Source of the DNA: Nitrosomonadales bacterium
Lineage (GTDB): Bacteria > Pseudomonadota > Gammaproteobacteria > Burkholderiales > Gallionellaceae
Reading direction: 5' to 3'
DNA length: 64,000 nucleotides
NCBI GenBank assembly: GCA_016177795.1
Contig: JACOUM010000003.1
Span: 62,001 to 126,000, forward strand
Part shown: positions 17,226 to 25,971 of the stretch, piece after piece
Layout of the letters: every line of letters starts with the position of its first letter
Position numbering within the stretch: the first letter of the stretch is position 1
Program-made: the position numbers and the translations under genes
The notes under the pieces: model-generated
Told to the model about the DNA's origin: nothing
What the model saw: the letters and a program-made list of their open reading frames with translations, nothing else
Database searches by the model: none

Positions 17226-19634
17226 TTACATTTTCACACGGTTGAGCCGTAGCGCATTGGTAATCACCGACACCGAACTGAAGCTCATCGCGGCGGCCGC
17301 GATGATGGGAGACAACAGCAGGCCGAAGACCGGGTACAGCACGCCCGCCGCAATCGGGATGCCGAGCACGTTGTAGATGAAGGCGAAGAACAGGTTCTGG
17401 CGGATATTGCGCATGGTGGCGCGGGACAGGCGCACGGCGCGCACGATGCCGTTCAGGTCGCCCTTGATCAGCGTAACGCCCGCGCTTTCCATCGCGACAT
17501 CGGTGCCGGTGCCCATCGCGATGCCGACCTGCGCCTGCGCCAGCGCCGGTGCATCGTTGATGCCGTCGCCGGCCATCGCCACGAACCGGCCCTGCGCCTG
17601 CAGTTGCTTGACGATGGAAGCTTTCTGTTCGGGCAACACTTCCGCCTCGATGCGGTCGATGCCCAATTTTTTCGCAACGGCCTGCGCCGTGATGCGGTTG
17701 TCTCCGGTCAGCATGATGACCTGCACGCCTTCTTCATGCAGCGCGCGGATCGCGTCCGGCGTGGACGCCTTGACCGGGTCGGCCACGCCGATCAATCCCG
17801 CCGCCTTGCCGTCGATTGCCAGCAGCATCACCGTCTGGCCGTCGCCGCGCAGCGTCTCGGCGCGTGCGGGCAATTCGCCCGCATCAATCTGCAACTCCTC
17901 GAACAGTTTGAGGTTGCCCAGCGCGACTGCCCTGCCCTCGACCGTTCCCGCCACACCCTTGCCGGTGTACGAGCGGAACTCGCTCACCGCTGTGAGTGTG
18001 ATGCCTTTTTCCTGCGCGCCATTGACGATGGCCGCCGCCAGCGGGTGTTCGCTGGCGCGCTCCAGGCTGGCACCCAGCCACAGCACTACACCTTCTTCGA
18101 ACCCGGCCAGTGGCACGACCGAGTTCAGTTTCGGCTTGCCCTCGGTCAATGTGCCGGTCTTGTCCACCACCAGCGTGTTCACCTTCTCCATGGTTTCCAG
18201 CGCCTCGGCATTCTTGATCAGCACACCCTCCAGCGCGCCGCGTCCGGTGCCGACCATGATCGACATCGGCGTGGCCAGCCCCAGTGCGCAAGGGCAGGCG
18301 ATGATCAGCACCGCCACCGCGTTGACCACGGCATGCGCCAGACGCGGCTCCGGCCCCCAGATACCCCATACCGCCAGCGTGGCAAGCGCGACTAGCACCA
18401 CCGCCGGAACGAAATAACCGGCCGTAACATCGGCCAGCCGCTGGATCGGCGCGCGCGAACGCTGCGCCTCGCTCACCATGTGCACGATCTGCGCCAGCAG
18501 CGTGTCGGCGCCGACGCGCTCGGCGCGCATCAATAAACTTCCGGTTCCGTTCACCGTGGCGCCGATCAGCCGCGCGCCCGCCGTCTTTTCCACCGGGATG
18601 GATTCGCCGGTCACCATGGATTCGTCCAGCGCGCTTGTTCCTTCGAGCACCGCGCCGTCCACCGGCACCTTCTCGCCGGGGCGCACGCGCAGCACATCGC
18701 CCGGCTGCACCTGTTCCAGCGGGATGTCCTGCTCGCTGCCGTCATCGCGCACGATGCGCGCGGTCTTCGGCGCAAGACCCAACAGCAGTTTGATCGCGGC
18801 GCTGGTCTGGCTGCGCGCGCGCAATTCCATCACCTGCCCCAGCAACACCAGCGCCATGATCACCGCCGCCGCCTCGAAATACACCGGCACGGTGTCCATC
18901 ATGCTGCGCATCGCGGGCGGGAAGATGTCCGGCAGCAGCATCGCCACCACGCTGTAGCTCCACGCCACGCCGACGCCGAGCGCGATCAGGGTAAACATGT
19001 TGAGGCTGCGGTTGACCAGCGACGCCCAGCCGCGCTGGAAGATCGGCCAGCCGCCCCACAGCACGACGGGGGTCGCCAGCGCGAATTCCAACCATTGCAA
19101 CACGGTCATCGAAACAAAATCGGGTACGAATTGCGGAGCCAGATCGGCCACCATCGCCATCACGAACACAGGCAAGGCCAGCGCCGCGCTGACCCAGAAA
19201 CGCCGGCTCATGTCGTTCAATTCGGTGTTGTCTTCCGTTGGGGCGTTGCGCGGTTCCAGCGCCATGCCGCAGATCGGGCAACTGCCCGGCTCGCTGCGCA
19301 CCACCTCGGGATGCATCGGGCAGGTGTATTCGACCGCTCCCGGAACCGGCGGGGATGCCGGCTCCAGCGCCATGCCGCACTTCGGGCAGCTTCCCGGCGC
19401 AGCCTGGCGCACTTCCGGGTGCATTGGACAGGTGTACATCACGCCGCCACGGACCGGAACAGGCGCTGGTTGGGGTGGTTCAGTCGATGAAGGTTTGTTC
19501 AGGTAATCCGCCGGTGATGCCTGAAACTTGGCCAGGCACTTCGCGCTGCAAAAACGGTATTCGACGCCGCGGTATTCGCAGCGATGCGGAGATTCCGGTT
19601 TCACCGTCATGCCGCACACGGGATCAGTTGCCAT
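17226..19634 (-). CDS. copA: copper-type P1B ATPase with YHS and two heavy-metal-binding domains
   Basis: 802 residues. The N-terminal region has a YHS domain (1-45, DPVCGM), then two HMBD modules (YTCPMHPEV at 67 and 103), and no CxxC HMA domain. Then come eight membrane helices with CPC at 447-449, catalytic Asp491 in [13 protein letters not shown], the SEHPLA nucleotide-binding His, and GDGINDAP. The C-terminus [15 protein letters not shown] is typical. It exports Cu(I), or Ag(I), to the periplasm. A ribosome site AAAGGAG precedes the ATG. No adjacent regulator is seen. Confidence 0.95.
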   Translation of the reverse strand: MATDPVCGMTVKPESPHRCEYRGVEYRFCSAKCLAKFQASPADYLNKPSSTEPPQPAPVPVRGGVMYTCPMHPEVRQAAPGSCPKCGMALEPASPPVPGAVEYTCPMHPEVVRSEPGSCPICGMALEPRNAPTEDNTELNDMSRRFWVSAALALPVFVMAMVADLAPQFVPDFVSMTVLQWLEFALATPVVLWGGWPIFQRGWASLVNRSLNMFTLIALGVGVAWSYSVVAMLLPDIFPPAMRSMMDTVPVYFEAAAVIMALVLLGQVMELRARSQTSAAIKLLLGLAPKTARIVRDDGSEQDIPLEQVQPGDVLRVRPGEKVPVDGAVLEGTSALDESMVTGESIPVEKTAGARLIGATVNGTGSLLMRAERVGADTLLAQIVHMVSEAQRSRAPIQRLADVTAGYFVPAVVLVALATLAVWGIWGPEPRLAHAVVNAVAVLIIACPCALGLATPMSIMVGTGRGALEGVLIKNAEALETMEKVNTLVVDKTGTLTEGKPKLNSVVPLAGFEEGVVLWLGASLERASEHPLAAAIVNGAQEKGITLTAVSEFRSYTGKGVAGTVEGRAVALGNLKLFEELQIDAGELPARAETLRGDGQTVMLLAIDGKAAGLIGVADPVKASTPDAIRALHEEGVQVIMLTGDNRITAQAVAKKLGIDRIEAEVLPEQKASIVKQLQAQGRFVAMAGDGINDAPALAQAQVGIAMGTGTDVAMESAGVTLIKGDLNGIVRAVRLSRATMRNIRQNLFFAFIYNVLGIPIAAGVLYPVFGLLLSPIIAAAAMSFSSVSVITNALRLNRVKM

Positions 19635-19684
19635 TTCATGCTCCTTTCAGGAAGTAGACAAACATGCTGCGCAACCTCGGCTTC

Positions 19685-20125
19685 TCACTTCAATAGCCAT
19701 TTGAAACTTCTTGGAGATGCGTCGCCTGCCAGGCGTATTTGCAGTTCCATGGCCCGCGGCTGCGGAACTATCGCCTTGAAGCGCAATAGCCCCTTGCGAT
19801 GATGGCCTCCCGGCGGCGCACCTTCCCAGCCCAGGGGCAGGTATTGCTTTCCGTCTGCAATCAGCACCGCAGATTTGGCCAGGTCATCGCTCAGGTCCTG
19901 CGTATGGGTTTCCAGAATCACCTCAAAGCCCAATGTTTTCGCTTCGCTCAAGATGTTTTGCAATGTGACGGTAACCTTTACTCCGCGCTCATTGCTGATT
20001 TGCGGCGCATGGCCAAGCTCCGCTGCGTTGCTCGCCGCAATGATCCCGGTCATCCCGGAATCATAAATGGAGGAAAAAGCGGCTATTGCCGCAACAGCCA
20101 GGCCGATCAGGAATTGATTACGCAT
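19685..20125 (-). CDS. exported hypothetical protein
   Basis: 146 residues with an N-terminal hydrophobic segment (FLIGLAVAAIAAF) that is a signal peptide or anchor. The rest looks like a beta-rich periplasmic domain (VKVTVTLQNI, GFEVILETHTQDL, SAVLIADGKQYLPLGWEG). Similar small proteins sit beside copper ATPases in other proteobacteria, but I know no function. It lies about 50 bases upstream of copA on the same strand. Confidence 0.6.
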   Translation of the reverse strand: MRNQFLIGLAVAAIAAFSSIYDSGMTGIIAASNAAELGHAPQISNERGVKVTVTLQNILSEAKTLGFEVILETHTQDLSDDLAKSAVLIADGKQYLPLGWEGAPPGGHHRKGLLRFKAIVPQPRAMELQIRLAGDASPRSFKWLLK

Positions 20126-20168
20126 TTTTTATGCCTCTTAACATGAATCTCGCGTAGCGACAAACCGT

Positions 20169-20208
20169 ACCCCTCGCCCTTTGGGAGAGGGGGAACGGGG
20201 GTGAGGGA
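20169..20208. repeat. REP-like palindrome, CCCTCGCCC...GGGTGAGGG type
   Basis: Imperfect palindrome with arms CCCCTCGCCC and GGGGGTGAGGG around GGGAGAGGGGG. It lies between two genes and is related to the elements inside tilS (55714-55821) and the RpfE-type gene (59371-59404). Confidence 0.7.
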
Positions 20209-20231
20209 ACGATCATGGCGCAGGCGATTCA

Positions 20232-20963
20232 TCATTTGTGACAAGCTGCACCATGATCGTTGGTAGCTTTGATAACCATAGCCGCGACATACAGGATGCC
20301 GGCAGCGTTGAAGGCCAGACCAACCCAGAACAACTCGACCTGATATTCTGCAACCACGGTGAGAATGCCGGTGACCCCGAGGATGGGCAAGATGTTAGTC
20401 AGGTAGTGGGCGCAGCAGGAGACCATCGCGGCAGTAGAGGTCGTGCCGGATACCGCAACCACCTTGCCCGACGCGCCATGCTGCCCGACTAGATTCCTGA
20501 GGTAGGTATAGAACCCGACCTGGATGCCGAAGCCCAGTGCAAGGGGCACGATGAAATACCAGAATGTTGCGAATTGCTCAAGCGCGAAGTCCATCCCGGA
20601 AATCAGGCTGACCACCCCGAAATAGACGGCGAGCAACAACACGCATGCTCCCATTCCAAACTGGAGCGGCCTGACGATTCCCGTTGCCACTGCGGCCGGC
20701 GATCCTTCCTCAAGAGCCATGCCGCATTTTGGGCACGAACCGGGTGCAGCCTGGCGCACCTCCGGGTGCATCGGACAGGTGTAAATTCCGGTCGGCTGAT
20801 CTGTGCCTGCCGCAACAAGCTTGAGGTATGCGGCAGGGTTTGCCTGAAACTTTTCCAGGCAGCGCTGCGAGCAGAAGCAATAATGTTCACCCGCATGTTC
20901 TGCGCTATATTGCGACCCGCTGTCGACCTTCATGCCGCATACCGGGTCTGTAGCAGTGCTCAT
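20232..20963 (-). CDS. YHS-HMBD membrane protein
   Basis: 243 residues. An N-terminal YHS domain (DPVCGMKVD, FCSQRCLEKF) and one HMBD ([17 protein letters not shown]) match the N-terminus of CopA, but the ATPase core is replaced by about four to five membrane helices (FGMGACVLLLAVYFGVV onward) with a conserved SCCAHYLTNILP segment and an AACHK tail. It may take metal from, or deliver it to, a membrane step. Its start overlaps the HD-GYP stop by 4 bases. Confidence 0.8.
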   Translation of the reverse strand: MSTATDPVCGMKVDSGSQYSAEHAGEHYCFCSQRCLEKFQANPAAYLKLVAAGTDQPTGIYTCPMHPEVRQAAPGSCPKCGMALEEGSPAAVATGIVRPLQFGMGACVLLLAVYFGVVSLISGMDFALEQFATFWYFIVPLALGFGIQVGFYTYLRNLVGQHGASGKVVAVSGTTSTAAMVSCCAHYLTNILPILGVTGILTVVAEYQVELFWVGLAFNAAGILYVAAMVIKATNDHGAACHK

Positions 20964-21640
20964 GATTGGCTCTCCTCAAGTGCATTGTCCGGAAGTTTCA
21001 CCCCGCCGGAAATATCCGGATCGTGCAACTGCATGCATTTCGCCGCCACCATTTCGCGTAGTGTAGCCTCTTCCGCCAGAAATGCCTGCACGGCCGCCGG
21101 ATCAAACTGCGTGCCGCTCATTTTAACGATTTCCGCACGGGCCTGATCGAACGACAGCGCCTTGCGATAGGAACGATCGGAAGTCATCGCGTCCAGCGTG
21201 TCAATCAGCGCAAACAGGCGCGCACCGAGCGGAATTTGCTGGCCGCAAAGACCGCGCGGATAACCGGTTCCGTCAAAATGCTCTTCATGGCTGAGCACGA
21301 TTTCGGCGGCTTCTTCCATGCCCGGCATTTGCGCCACGATGCGGTGTCCCTTTTCGGGATGGGTCCGCATTTCCAGCCATTCATCTTCACTGAGCGCTCC
21401 CGGCTTCAACAAAATTGCATCCGCTATTCCGATCTTGCCGATATCGTGCAGCAAAGCGCCCCAGTAAATCTGGCGCAGTTGATCGGTATTTGCGGTAAAG
21501 CGGCGCGCCAGTATCAGGGTATGACAGGCCACCCGTTTGGAGTGGTCGCCGGTTTCATGCTCGCGGATATCCAAGGCCTCGGCCAACGCCTCGGCGAAGG
21601 CGGCATCCGCCCGTTCCAGAACATCTGTTTCTGCATTCAT
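20960..21640 (-). CDS. stand-alone HD-GYP phosphodiesterase
   Basis: 226 residues, a complete HD-GYP domain without receiver or sensor domains. Signatures: HETGDHSKRV, HDIGKIGIADAIL, HEEHFDGTGYPRGL and DTLDAMTSDRSYR. HD-GYP enzymes break down cyclic di-GMP to pGpG or GMP, lowering biofilm signalling. It overlaps the upstream 45-residue peptide gene and the downstream YHS-HMBD gene (4 bases each), so it is embedded in the metal operon rather than independent. Confidence 0.9.
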   Translation of the reverse strand: MNAETDVLERADAAFAEALAEALDIREHETGDHSKRVACHTLILARRFTANTDQLRQIYWGALLHDIGKIGIADAILLKPGALSEDEWLEMRTHPEKGHRIVAQMPGMEEAAEIVLSHEEHFDGTGYPRGLCGQQIPLGARLFALIDTLDAMTSDRSYRKALSFDQARAEIVKMSGTQFDPAAVQAFLAEEATLREMVAAKCMQLHDPDISGGVKLPDNALEESQS

Positions 21641-21774
21641 TGCGCCCTCTCATCCCTGCCGGTGCATCGGCTTTTTCTTCGCTGTGGCTTGTTTGCTCCG
21701 GATTCTGCGGCAGCCGCGGCAGGCGTCTTAACCGATACCAAAATGGCGGCAAGCAATACAGCTTTCTGTTTCAT
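21637..21774 (-). CDS. 45-residue exported small peptide
   Basis: From the ATG at 21774, preceded by a strong GGGAGG ribosome site. A signal peptide (MKQKAVLLAAILVSVKTPAAAAA) leaves a basic mature peptide of about 22 residues (NKPQRRKSRC). It begins 41 bases after the glucan phosphorylase stop, and its stop overlaps the HD-GYP start in an ATGA arrangement. It could be a real secreted peptide or a leader that couples translation to the HD-GYP gene. No homology recognised. Confidence 0.45.
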   Translation of the reverse strand: MKQKAVLLAAILVSVKTPAAAAAESGANKPQRRKSRCTGRDERAQ

Positions 21775-21814
21775 TCCGACCTCCCGAAAAAGTTTGATGA
21801 TTTGGGTGATCATT

Positions 21815-23518
21815 TCACCTTGCGTACGCTTCCGTCGCATAGCGGCGCATCATGCGGTGGCTGTTGAAATACGAGGCGTTCTTGCTGATCGCTCCCTTCA
21901 TCACCCTGATCCACCCGCCGTCGCTGTGGCCGTAATACAGCGGCAGCACTACCTGTTCGAGCTTGTCGTAAAGCACGTGCGCGTCGCCGTCGGCCATTCC
22001 CGCCGTATCGCCGATCGCCCAGCCGGTCACGCCCTCGAGGCAGCCTTCAAGCCACCAGCCATCGAGCACCGACAGGTTCGGCACGCCGTTGAATGCGGCT
22101 TTCATGCCGCTGGTGCCCGAAGCTTCGAGCGGCGGCAGCGGCGTGTTGAGCCACACATCCGCCCCTGCGGTCAGCGCTTGGGCAAGCGCCAGATCGTAAT
22201 CGGGCAGATAGACCACCGGTATCGTGTCGGCAAGGGCGCGCGCATGCGCATGCAGCTGCTCGATCAGGCGCTTGCCATTTTCATCGTTCGGGTGTGCCTT
22301 GCCGGCAAGCACGATCTGGAACGGCTGGTTGCGCGCGATTGCCCGCAACCGCTCCAGATCGGAGAACAACAGATCCGGGCGTTTGTATGCGGTCATGCGC
22401 CGCGCGAAGCCGAAAATCGGGATATCCGGATTCAGCGACACCCCGGTGAGGGTTTGCACTTTGTCGATGAGGCGATGTTTCTCCTGAATATGCGCCTCCC
22501 GGATCGCGGCGTCGGGAATGCAGCAGTCGGCGCGCATCAGCAACTGCGGTTCGTGGCACCAGCCGGGGAGGTAATGGTCGTAAAGCTGGCGGAAGCTTTC
22601 GGCAGTCCAGGTATAGGGATGCACGCCGTTGGTGATCGCATGCACCTTGTAGCCGGGGAACATCGCGTTGGATATTTCGGCATGCTTCCTGGCGACGCCA
22701 TTGACATATTCGCTGAGGTTCAGCGCCAGCCGCGTCATGTTGAGGCTCTCCTCCCCGGCGAGGCGCCTGATGGTCTCGATGTCGAAATCATTGTCGAGAA
22801 TACGCTGCACCAGATCGTAGGCAAAGCGGTCATGCCCGGCCTCGACCGGGGTGTGCGTGGTAAAGCTGCACAGGTCGCGCACGCGCGGGAGGTCGTAGTG
22901 CGGCTCGCCGGGGCGCAAGTGTTCATTGGAATAAGTGTAACGCCGCATCAGCTCCAGCCCGAGCAACGCGGAATGCCCCTCGTTCATGTGGTAATGCCGG
23001 ATGGTAAAGCCGAGCGCCTGCAGCAGGCGCACGCCGCCCAGCCCGAGCACGATTTCCTGCTTGAGCCGGTAGACGCTGTCGCCGCCGTAGAGATAGTGGG
23101 TGATTTCGCGGTCGTCGCTGCCGTTCTCATTCAGATCGGTGTCGAGCAGCAACACCGGCTGGCGGCCGCCCATGTGGCTTTCCAGCACATACAGCCAGGC
23201 GCCGATCCACACCGTGCGGCCATCGATCTGCACGGCAATCTTGGCGTCGAGGGGTTGCGCCCAGTGCCCGAGTTCCCAGGTCGCCGCATGTTCCATCTGC
23301 CGCCCCTGCGCGTCGATTTCCTGGCGGAAATAGCCGGCGCGGCTGACCAGGCTGACTGCCACCATCGGCAGATCAAGGTCGGCGGCCGAGCGCATGGTAT
23401 CGCCGGCGAGCATGCCCAGTCCTCCGGCATAGGTCGGGATTTCATTGCGCAGCGCGATCTCCATCGAGAAGTACGCAATGCGCGGTTCGTGGATGAATTC
23501 GTCAAGCATAATTGTCAT
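21815..23518 (-). CDS. glgP: alpha-glucan phosphorylase, short GlgP type
   Basis: 567 residues, shorter than the classic 800-residue glycogen phosphorylase and like the short family of TIGR02094. It releases glucose 1-phosphate from alpha-1,4-glucans. Visible motifs: RIAYFSMEIAL, YAGGLGMLAGD, HMNEGHSALLGLEL, and the C-terminal LNTPLPPLEASGTSGMKAAFNGVPNLSVLDGWW that carries the pyridoxal-phosphate site region. It lies 12 bases after transaldolase on the same strand. Confidence 0.92.
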   Translation of the reverse strand: MTIMLDEFIHEPRIAYFSMEIALRNEIPTYAGGLGMLAGDTMRSAADLDLPMVAVSLVSRAGYFRQEIDAQGRQMEHAATWELGHWAQPLDAKIAVQIDGRTVWIGAWLYVLESHMGGRQPVLLLDTDLNENGSDDREITHYLYGGDSVYRLKQEIVLGLGGVRLLQALGFTIRHYHMNEGHSALLGLELMRRYTYSNEHLRPGEPHYDLPRVRDLCSFTTHTPVEAGHDRFAYDLVQRILDNDFDIETIRRLAGEESLNMTRLALNLSEYVNGVARKHAEISNAMFPGYKVHAITNGVHPYTWTAESFRQLYDHYLPGWCHEPQLLMRADCCIPDAAIREAHIQEKHRLIDKVQTLTGVSLNPDIPIFGFARRMTAYKRPDLLFSDLERLRAIARNQPFQIVLAGKAHPNDENGKRLIEQLHAHARALADTIPVVYLPDYDLALAQALTAGADVWLNTPLPPLEASGTSGMKAAFNGVPNLSVLDGWWLEGCLEGVTGWAIGDTAGMADGDAHVLYDKLEQVVLPLYYGHSDGGWIRVMKGAISKNASYFNSHRMMRRYATEAYAR

Positions 23519-23530
23519 TCCCCCATCCCA

Positions 23531-24649
23531 TCAGGTTGTAAGTTCAGTCGCGCGCCGCGCCAGCGCGATGAGCAGCCGCTCGTAGGGTTCGATAAACTTC
23601 TGCACCCCCTGGCGTTCCAGTTCATCACTCACCATATCAAGGTCCAGCCCAAGTGCGGCAAGATGCCCGGGCAAATCATGTGCCCAGTGCAGATGCTCTT
23701 CCAGCCGCAGCCCTGGACATCCATGCTTGCGGTAAGCCTCCAGGGTTTCGGGCGGCAGCGTGTTGATAGTATCCGAACCGATCAGTGCGTCCACATACAT
23801 AACGTCATCGTAGGATGGGTCTTTGGTGGATGTGGATGCCCATAGCAGCCGTTGCGGGCGTGCGCCGCGCGCTGCCAGTGCCTGCCAGCGCGCACAACGC
23901 GCCAGCCCCTGGTATTCCTGATAGGCCAGGCGCGCGCAGGCGATTGCTGTCTGGCCGCGCAATTCCCGCGCCTGCGCCCGGTTATTTTGGCCGAGAAAGC
24001 GGTCCACCAAGGTATCGATACGGCTCAGGAAGAAGCTCGCAACCGAGGCAACATGGTCAAGCGCGCCGCCGCTCGCCAGACGGTCTTTCAAACCGGCAAG
24101 ATAGTTCTCGGCCACTTCGCGGTAGCGCGCGACACCAAACAATAACGTCACGTTGATATTGATGCCTGCGGCAATCAGTTGGCGGATTGCGGGCAGCCCC
24201 GCTGGTGTCGCCGGCACCTTGATCATCAGGTTGGGTCGCCCGACGCGGTTCCACAGCCGCTTCGCCTCGGCGACCGTCGCTGCGGTATCGTATGCGAGAT
24301 GGGGCGAAACCTCCAGGCTCACGTAGCCATCGCGCAGGCAGCTTGCTTCGTACACGTCGCGCAGCAGATCCGCCGCCTGGCGCACATCTTCGACCGCCAG
24401 CGTTTCATAAATTTCCTGCGCAACGAGGCCGCGGCGCGCAAACAGAGTGATGGCCGCATCGTACTCGTCATGTTGTGTAATCGCCTTCTCGAAAATCGCC
24501 GGGTTGGAAGTGACGCCACTGATGCCGTCATCGCGGATCAAGCGCTCCAATTCGCCGTTTACGAGCAGCGCCCGATCAATGTAATCCAGCCACAGGCTCT
24601 GGCCGAGTGCTTCAAGGCTACGCAGCCGGTTGTCGTGGAGCGCGCTCAT
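23531..24649 (-). CDS. tal: transaldolase
   Basis: 372 residues, the long bacterial form (Tal2-like). It interconverts sugar phosphates in the non-oxidative pentose phosphate pathway. Motifs: GVTSNPAIFEKAI, NLMIKVPAT (Schiff-base lysine), VTLLFGVARYREV, and LLWASTSTKDPSYDDV. It overlaps the upstream DUF2933 gene by 4 bases and is followed closely by glgP, so glucan breakdown and pentose phosphate carbon flow appear linked in this unit. Confidence 0.93.
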   Translation of the reverse strand: MSALHDNRLRSLEALGQSLWLDYIDRALLVNGELERLIRDDGISGVTSNPAIFEKAITQHDEYDAAITLFARRGLVAQEIYETLAVEDVRQAADLLRDVYEASCLRDGYVSLEVSPHLAYDTAATVAEAKRLWNRVGRPNLMIKVPATPAGLPAIRQLIAAGININVTLLFGVARYREVAENYLAGLKDRLASGGALDHVASVASFFLSRIDTLVDRFLGQNNRAQARELRGQTAIACARLAYQEYQGLARCARWQALAARGARPQRLLWASTSTKDPSYDDVMYVDALIGSDTINTLPPETLEAYRKHGCPGLRLEEHLHWAHDLPGHLAALGLDLDMVSDELERQGVQKFIEPYERLLIALARRATELTT

Positions 24650-24900
24650 GCCAGTCTCCCGGCTAGCACTGGCCTCCTCCTCCAGTATCCAGCATATATT
24701 GGATATGTCGCGTGATGTGCTGACGGTGTTAGGTGAGCTTGCGGGCGATCCTTGCCAGGTTGTTCTCCGTCTGTCGGGCGTTGATTGCCCCCACTACCAC
24801 AGCCACCATGACCGCCATGGCCTCCGTGTCCGAACAGATGCATCCCGATAAACGCCGCGAACACCAGCACCCACACCCAGTTCTGCGCAAACCAGTCCAT
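24646..24900 (-). CDS. DUF2933-like small membrane protein
   Basis: About 84 residues from the ATG at 24900 with an AAGGAG ribosome site. One helix (WVWVLVFAAFIGMHLFG) and a Gly/His stretch (HGGHGGHGGCG) fit DUF2933. The C-terminal half (from NQRPTDGEQ onward, ending RRRPVLAGRLA) is unlike the family and runs into the transaldolase start, so it may be a frameshifted or extended end. A second DUF2933 protein lies at 16944. Confidence 0.68.
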   Translation of the reverse strand: MDWFAQNWVWVLVFAAFIGMHLFGHGGHGGHGGCGSGGNQRPTDGEQPGKDRPQAHLTPSAHHATYPIYAGYWRRRPVLAGRLA

Positions 24901-24942
24901 AACCTTCTCCTTATTCACGTTTGCATCAATACCTGCGCCCCA

Positions 24943-25170
24943 CTACTCGACTGGTTTGGCATCGCGTTCGAGTTTGGCCTTGCGCTCCTCGTACTCCTCT
25001 GTCGGAATCTCACCCGCAGCGTAACGGCGCTGCAGCAACTCAAGCGGCGTCTCATGCCGTCGGCGACGCGAAACCGGCGTATCCAAAGAGAACAACACCA
25101 CGATCACCGCAATCCAGAACAGCCACCAGAAAACGTGCATCCCCCAGAAACCCCAGCCATCGTAATGCAT
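24943..25170 (-). CDS. SHOCT-domain small membrane protein
   Basis: 75 residues. One N-terminal helix (FWWLFWIAVIVVLFSL) precedes a basic segment and a C-terminal SHOCT motif (LELLQRRYAAGEIPTEEYEERKAKL). SHOCT is thought to mediate oligomer formation. An AGGAGGT ribosome site precedes the ATG. Such genes are frequent in Cus/Cop clusters. Confidence 0.85.
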   Translation of the reverse strand: MHYDGWGFWGMHVFWWLFWIAVIVVLFSLDTPVSRRRRHETPLELLQRRYAAGEIPTEEYEERKAKLERDAKPVE

Positions 25171-25227
25171 GGTTCACCTCCTCGTTAAAATCAAAAACAA
25201 AATAACCGGACTCCGCGTTGGAACGAA

Positions 25228-25881
25228 TCACGCGCGATGCCTCAGGTCTGGCGCGCGCGCTTTTCCCGATTTGAAGTACAGATAAATGACAACGCTTAAT
25301 ATCGCGGCAAAAAAGCACCAGACGGAAAAAAAGGCGGCGGTGTAGAACCAGTAAGCCACCATAAAGAGCAACAACGCCAGAATGCCAAAAATATTGACCT
25401 GCTTGTGGCTCGAAAAGAAGCAGGCGACGCATGTTGCCGCGAGGTAGAGCGCCATCGTGGGAACCTTATAAAAATGCGGAGAAATATACACAATGTGCCC
25501 GTTAATTTTGGAAGCAACAGGAAATTTGACTATCAAGTAAAGCAGGTACAAGCCGACCGCCATCCCGATGAACAGGAATACCGCTATCGCCTTTTTGCGC
25601 CAAGCGGTGGTTTCCACCAAACCGATGGAGAGTGGCACAAAAATTGGCCACAGCACGTGCGAGAACAGCGTGAACATGTACGTCATTGTCACATTGAGCA
25701 ACTTGGCATCGAACCGGAATGACAGCCACAGCATACCCTCGATGATTTGCTGAATCCCGAACAAAAGCGGGATCATCGCAAACGGAATTTCTGCTTTTCG
25801 TTCCGCCTTCTTCACGGTTGCCACACCGAGTGCGGCCAGTGAAATACCGGCTATAAAACTTGCCGTTGCTGAAAAACACAT
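25228..25881 (-). CDS. DUF6629-like polytopic membrane protein
   Basis: 217 residues with about seven membrane helices. The N-terminus MCFSATASF and the later FGIQQIIEGMLWLSF fit the DUF6629 family of unknown function. It is preceded by an AAAGGAG ribosome site. It lies between cfa and the SHOCT gene. Confidence 0.72.
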   Translation of the reverse strand: MCFSATASFIAGISLAALGVATVKKAERKAEIPFAMIPLLFGIQQIIEGMLWLSFRFDAKLLNVTMTYMFTLFSHVLWPIFVPLSIGLVETTAWRKKAIAVFLFIGMAVGLYLLYLIVKFPVASKINGHIVYISPHFYKVPTMALYLAATCVACFFSSHKQVNIFGILALLLFMVAYWFYTAAFFSVWCFFAAILSVVIYLYFKSGKARAPDLRHRA

Positions 25882-25971
25882 AGAACTTGTCTCCTTTCAT
25901 CCTGAACCTGATCAGCCCCTCACACCCTGCCTTGATACTTCCCGGCACCTGATGATGTTTTTGCACGCTGT

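Noticed and set aside
21236-23845. Long open frame of 869 codons on the plus strand
   Set aside because: It runs antisense across HD-GYP, glgP and the end of tal, which have clear family motifs on the minus strand. The frame has no recognisable domain and is typical of GC-rich shadow frames.
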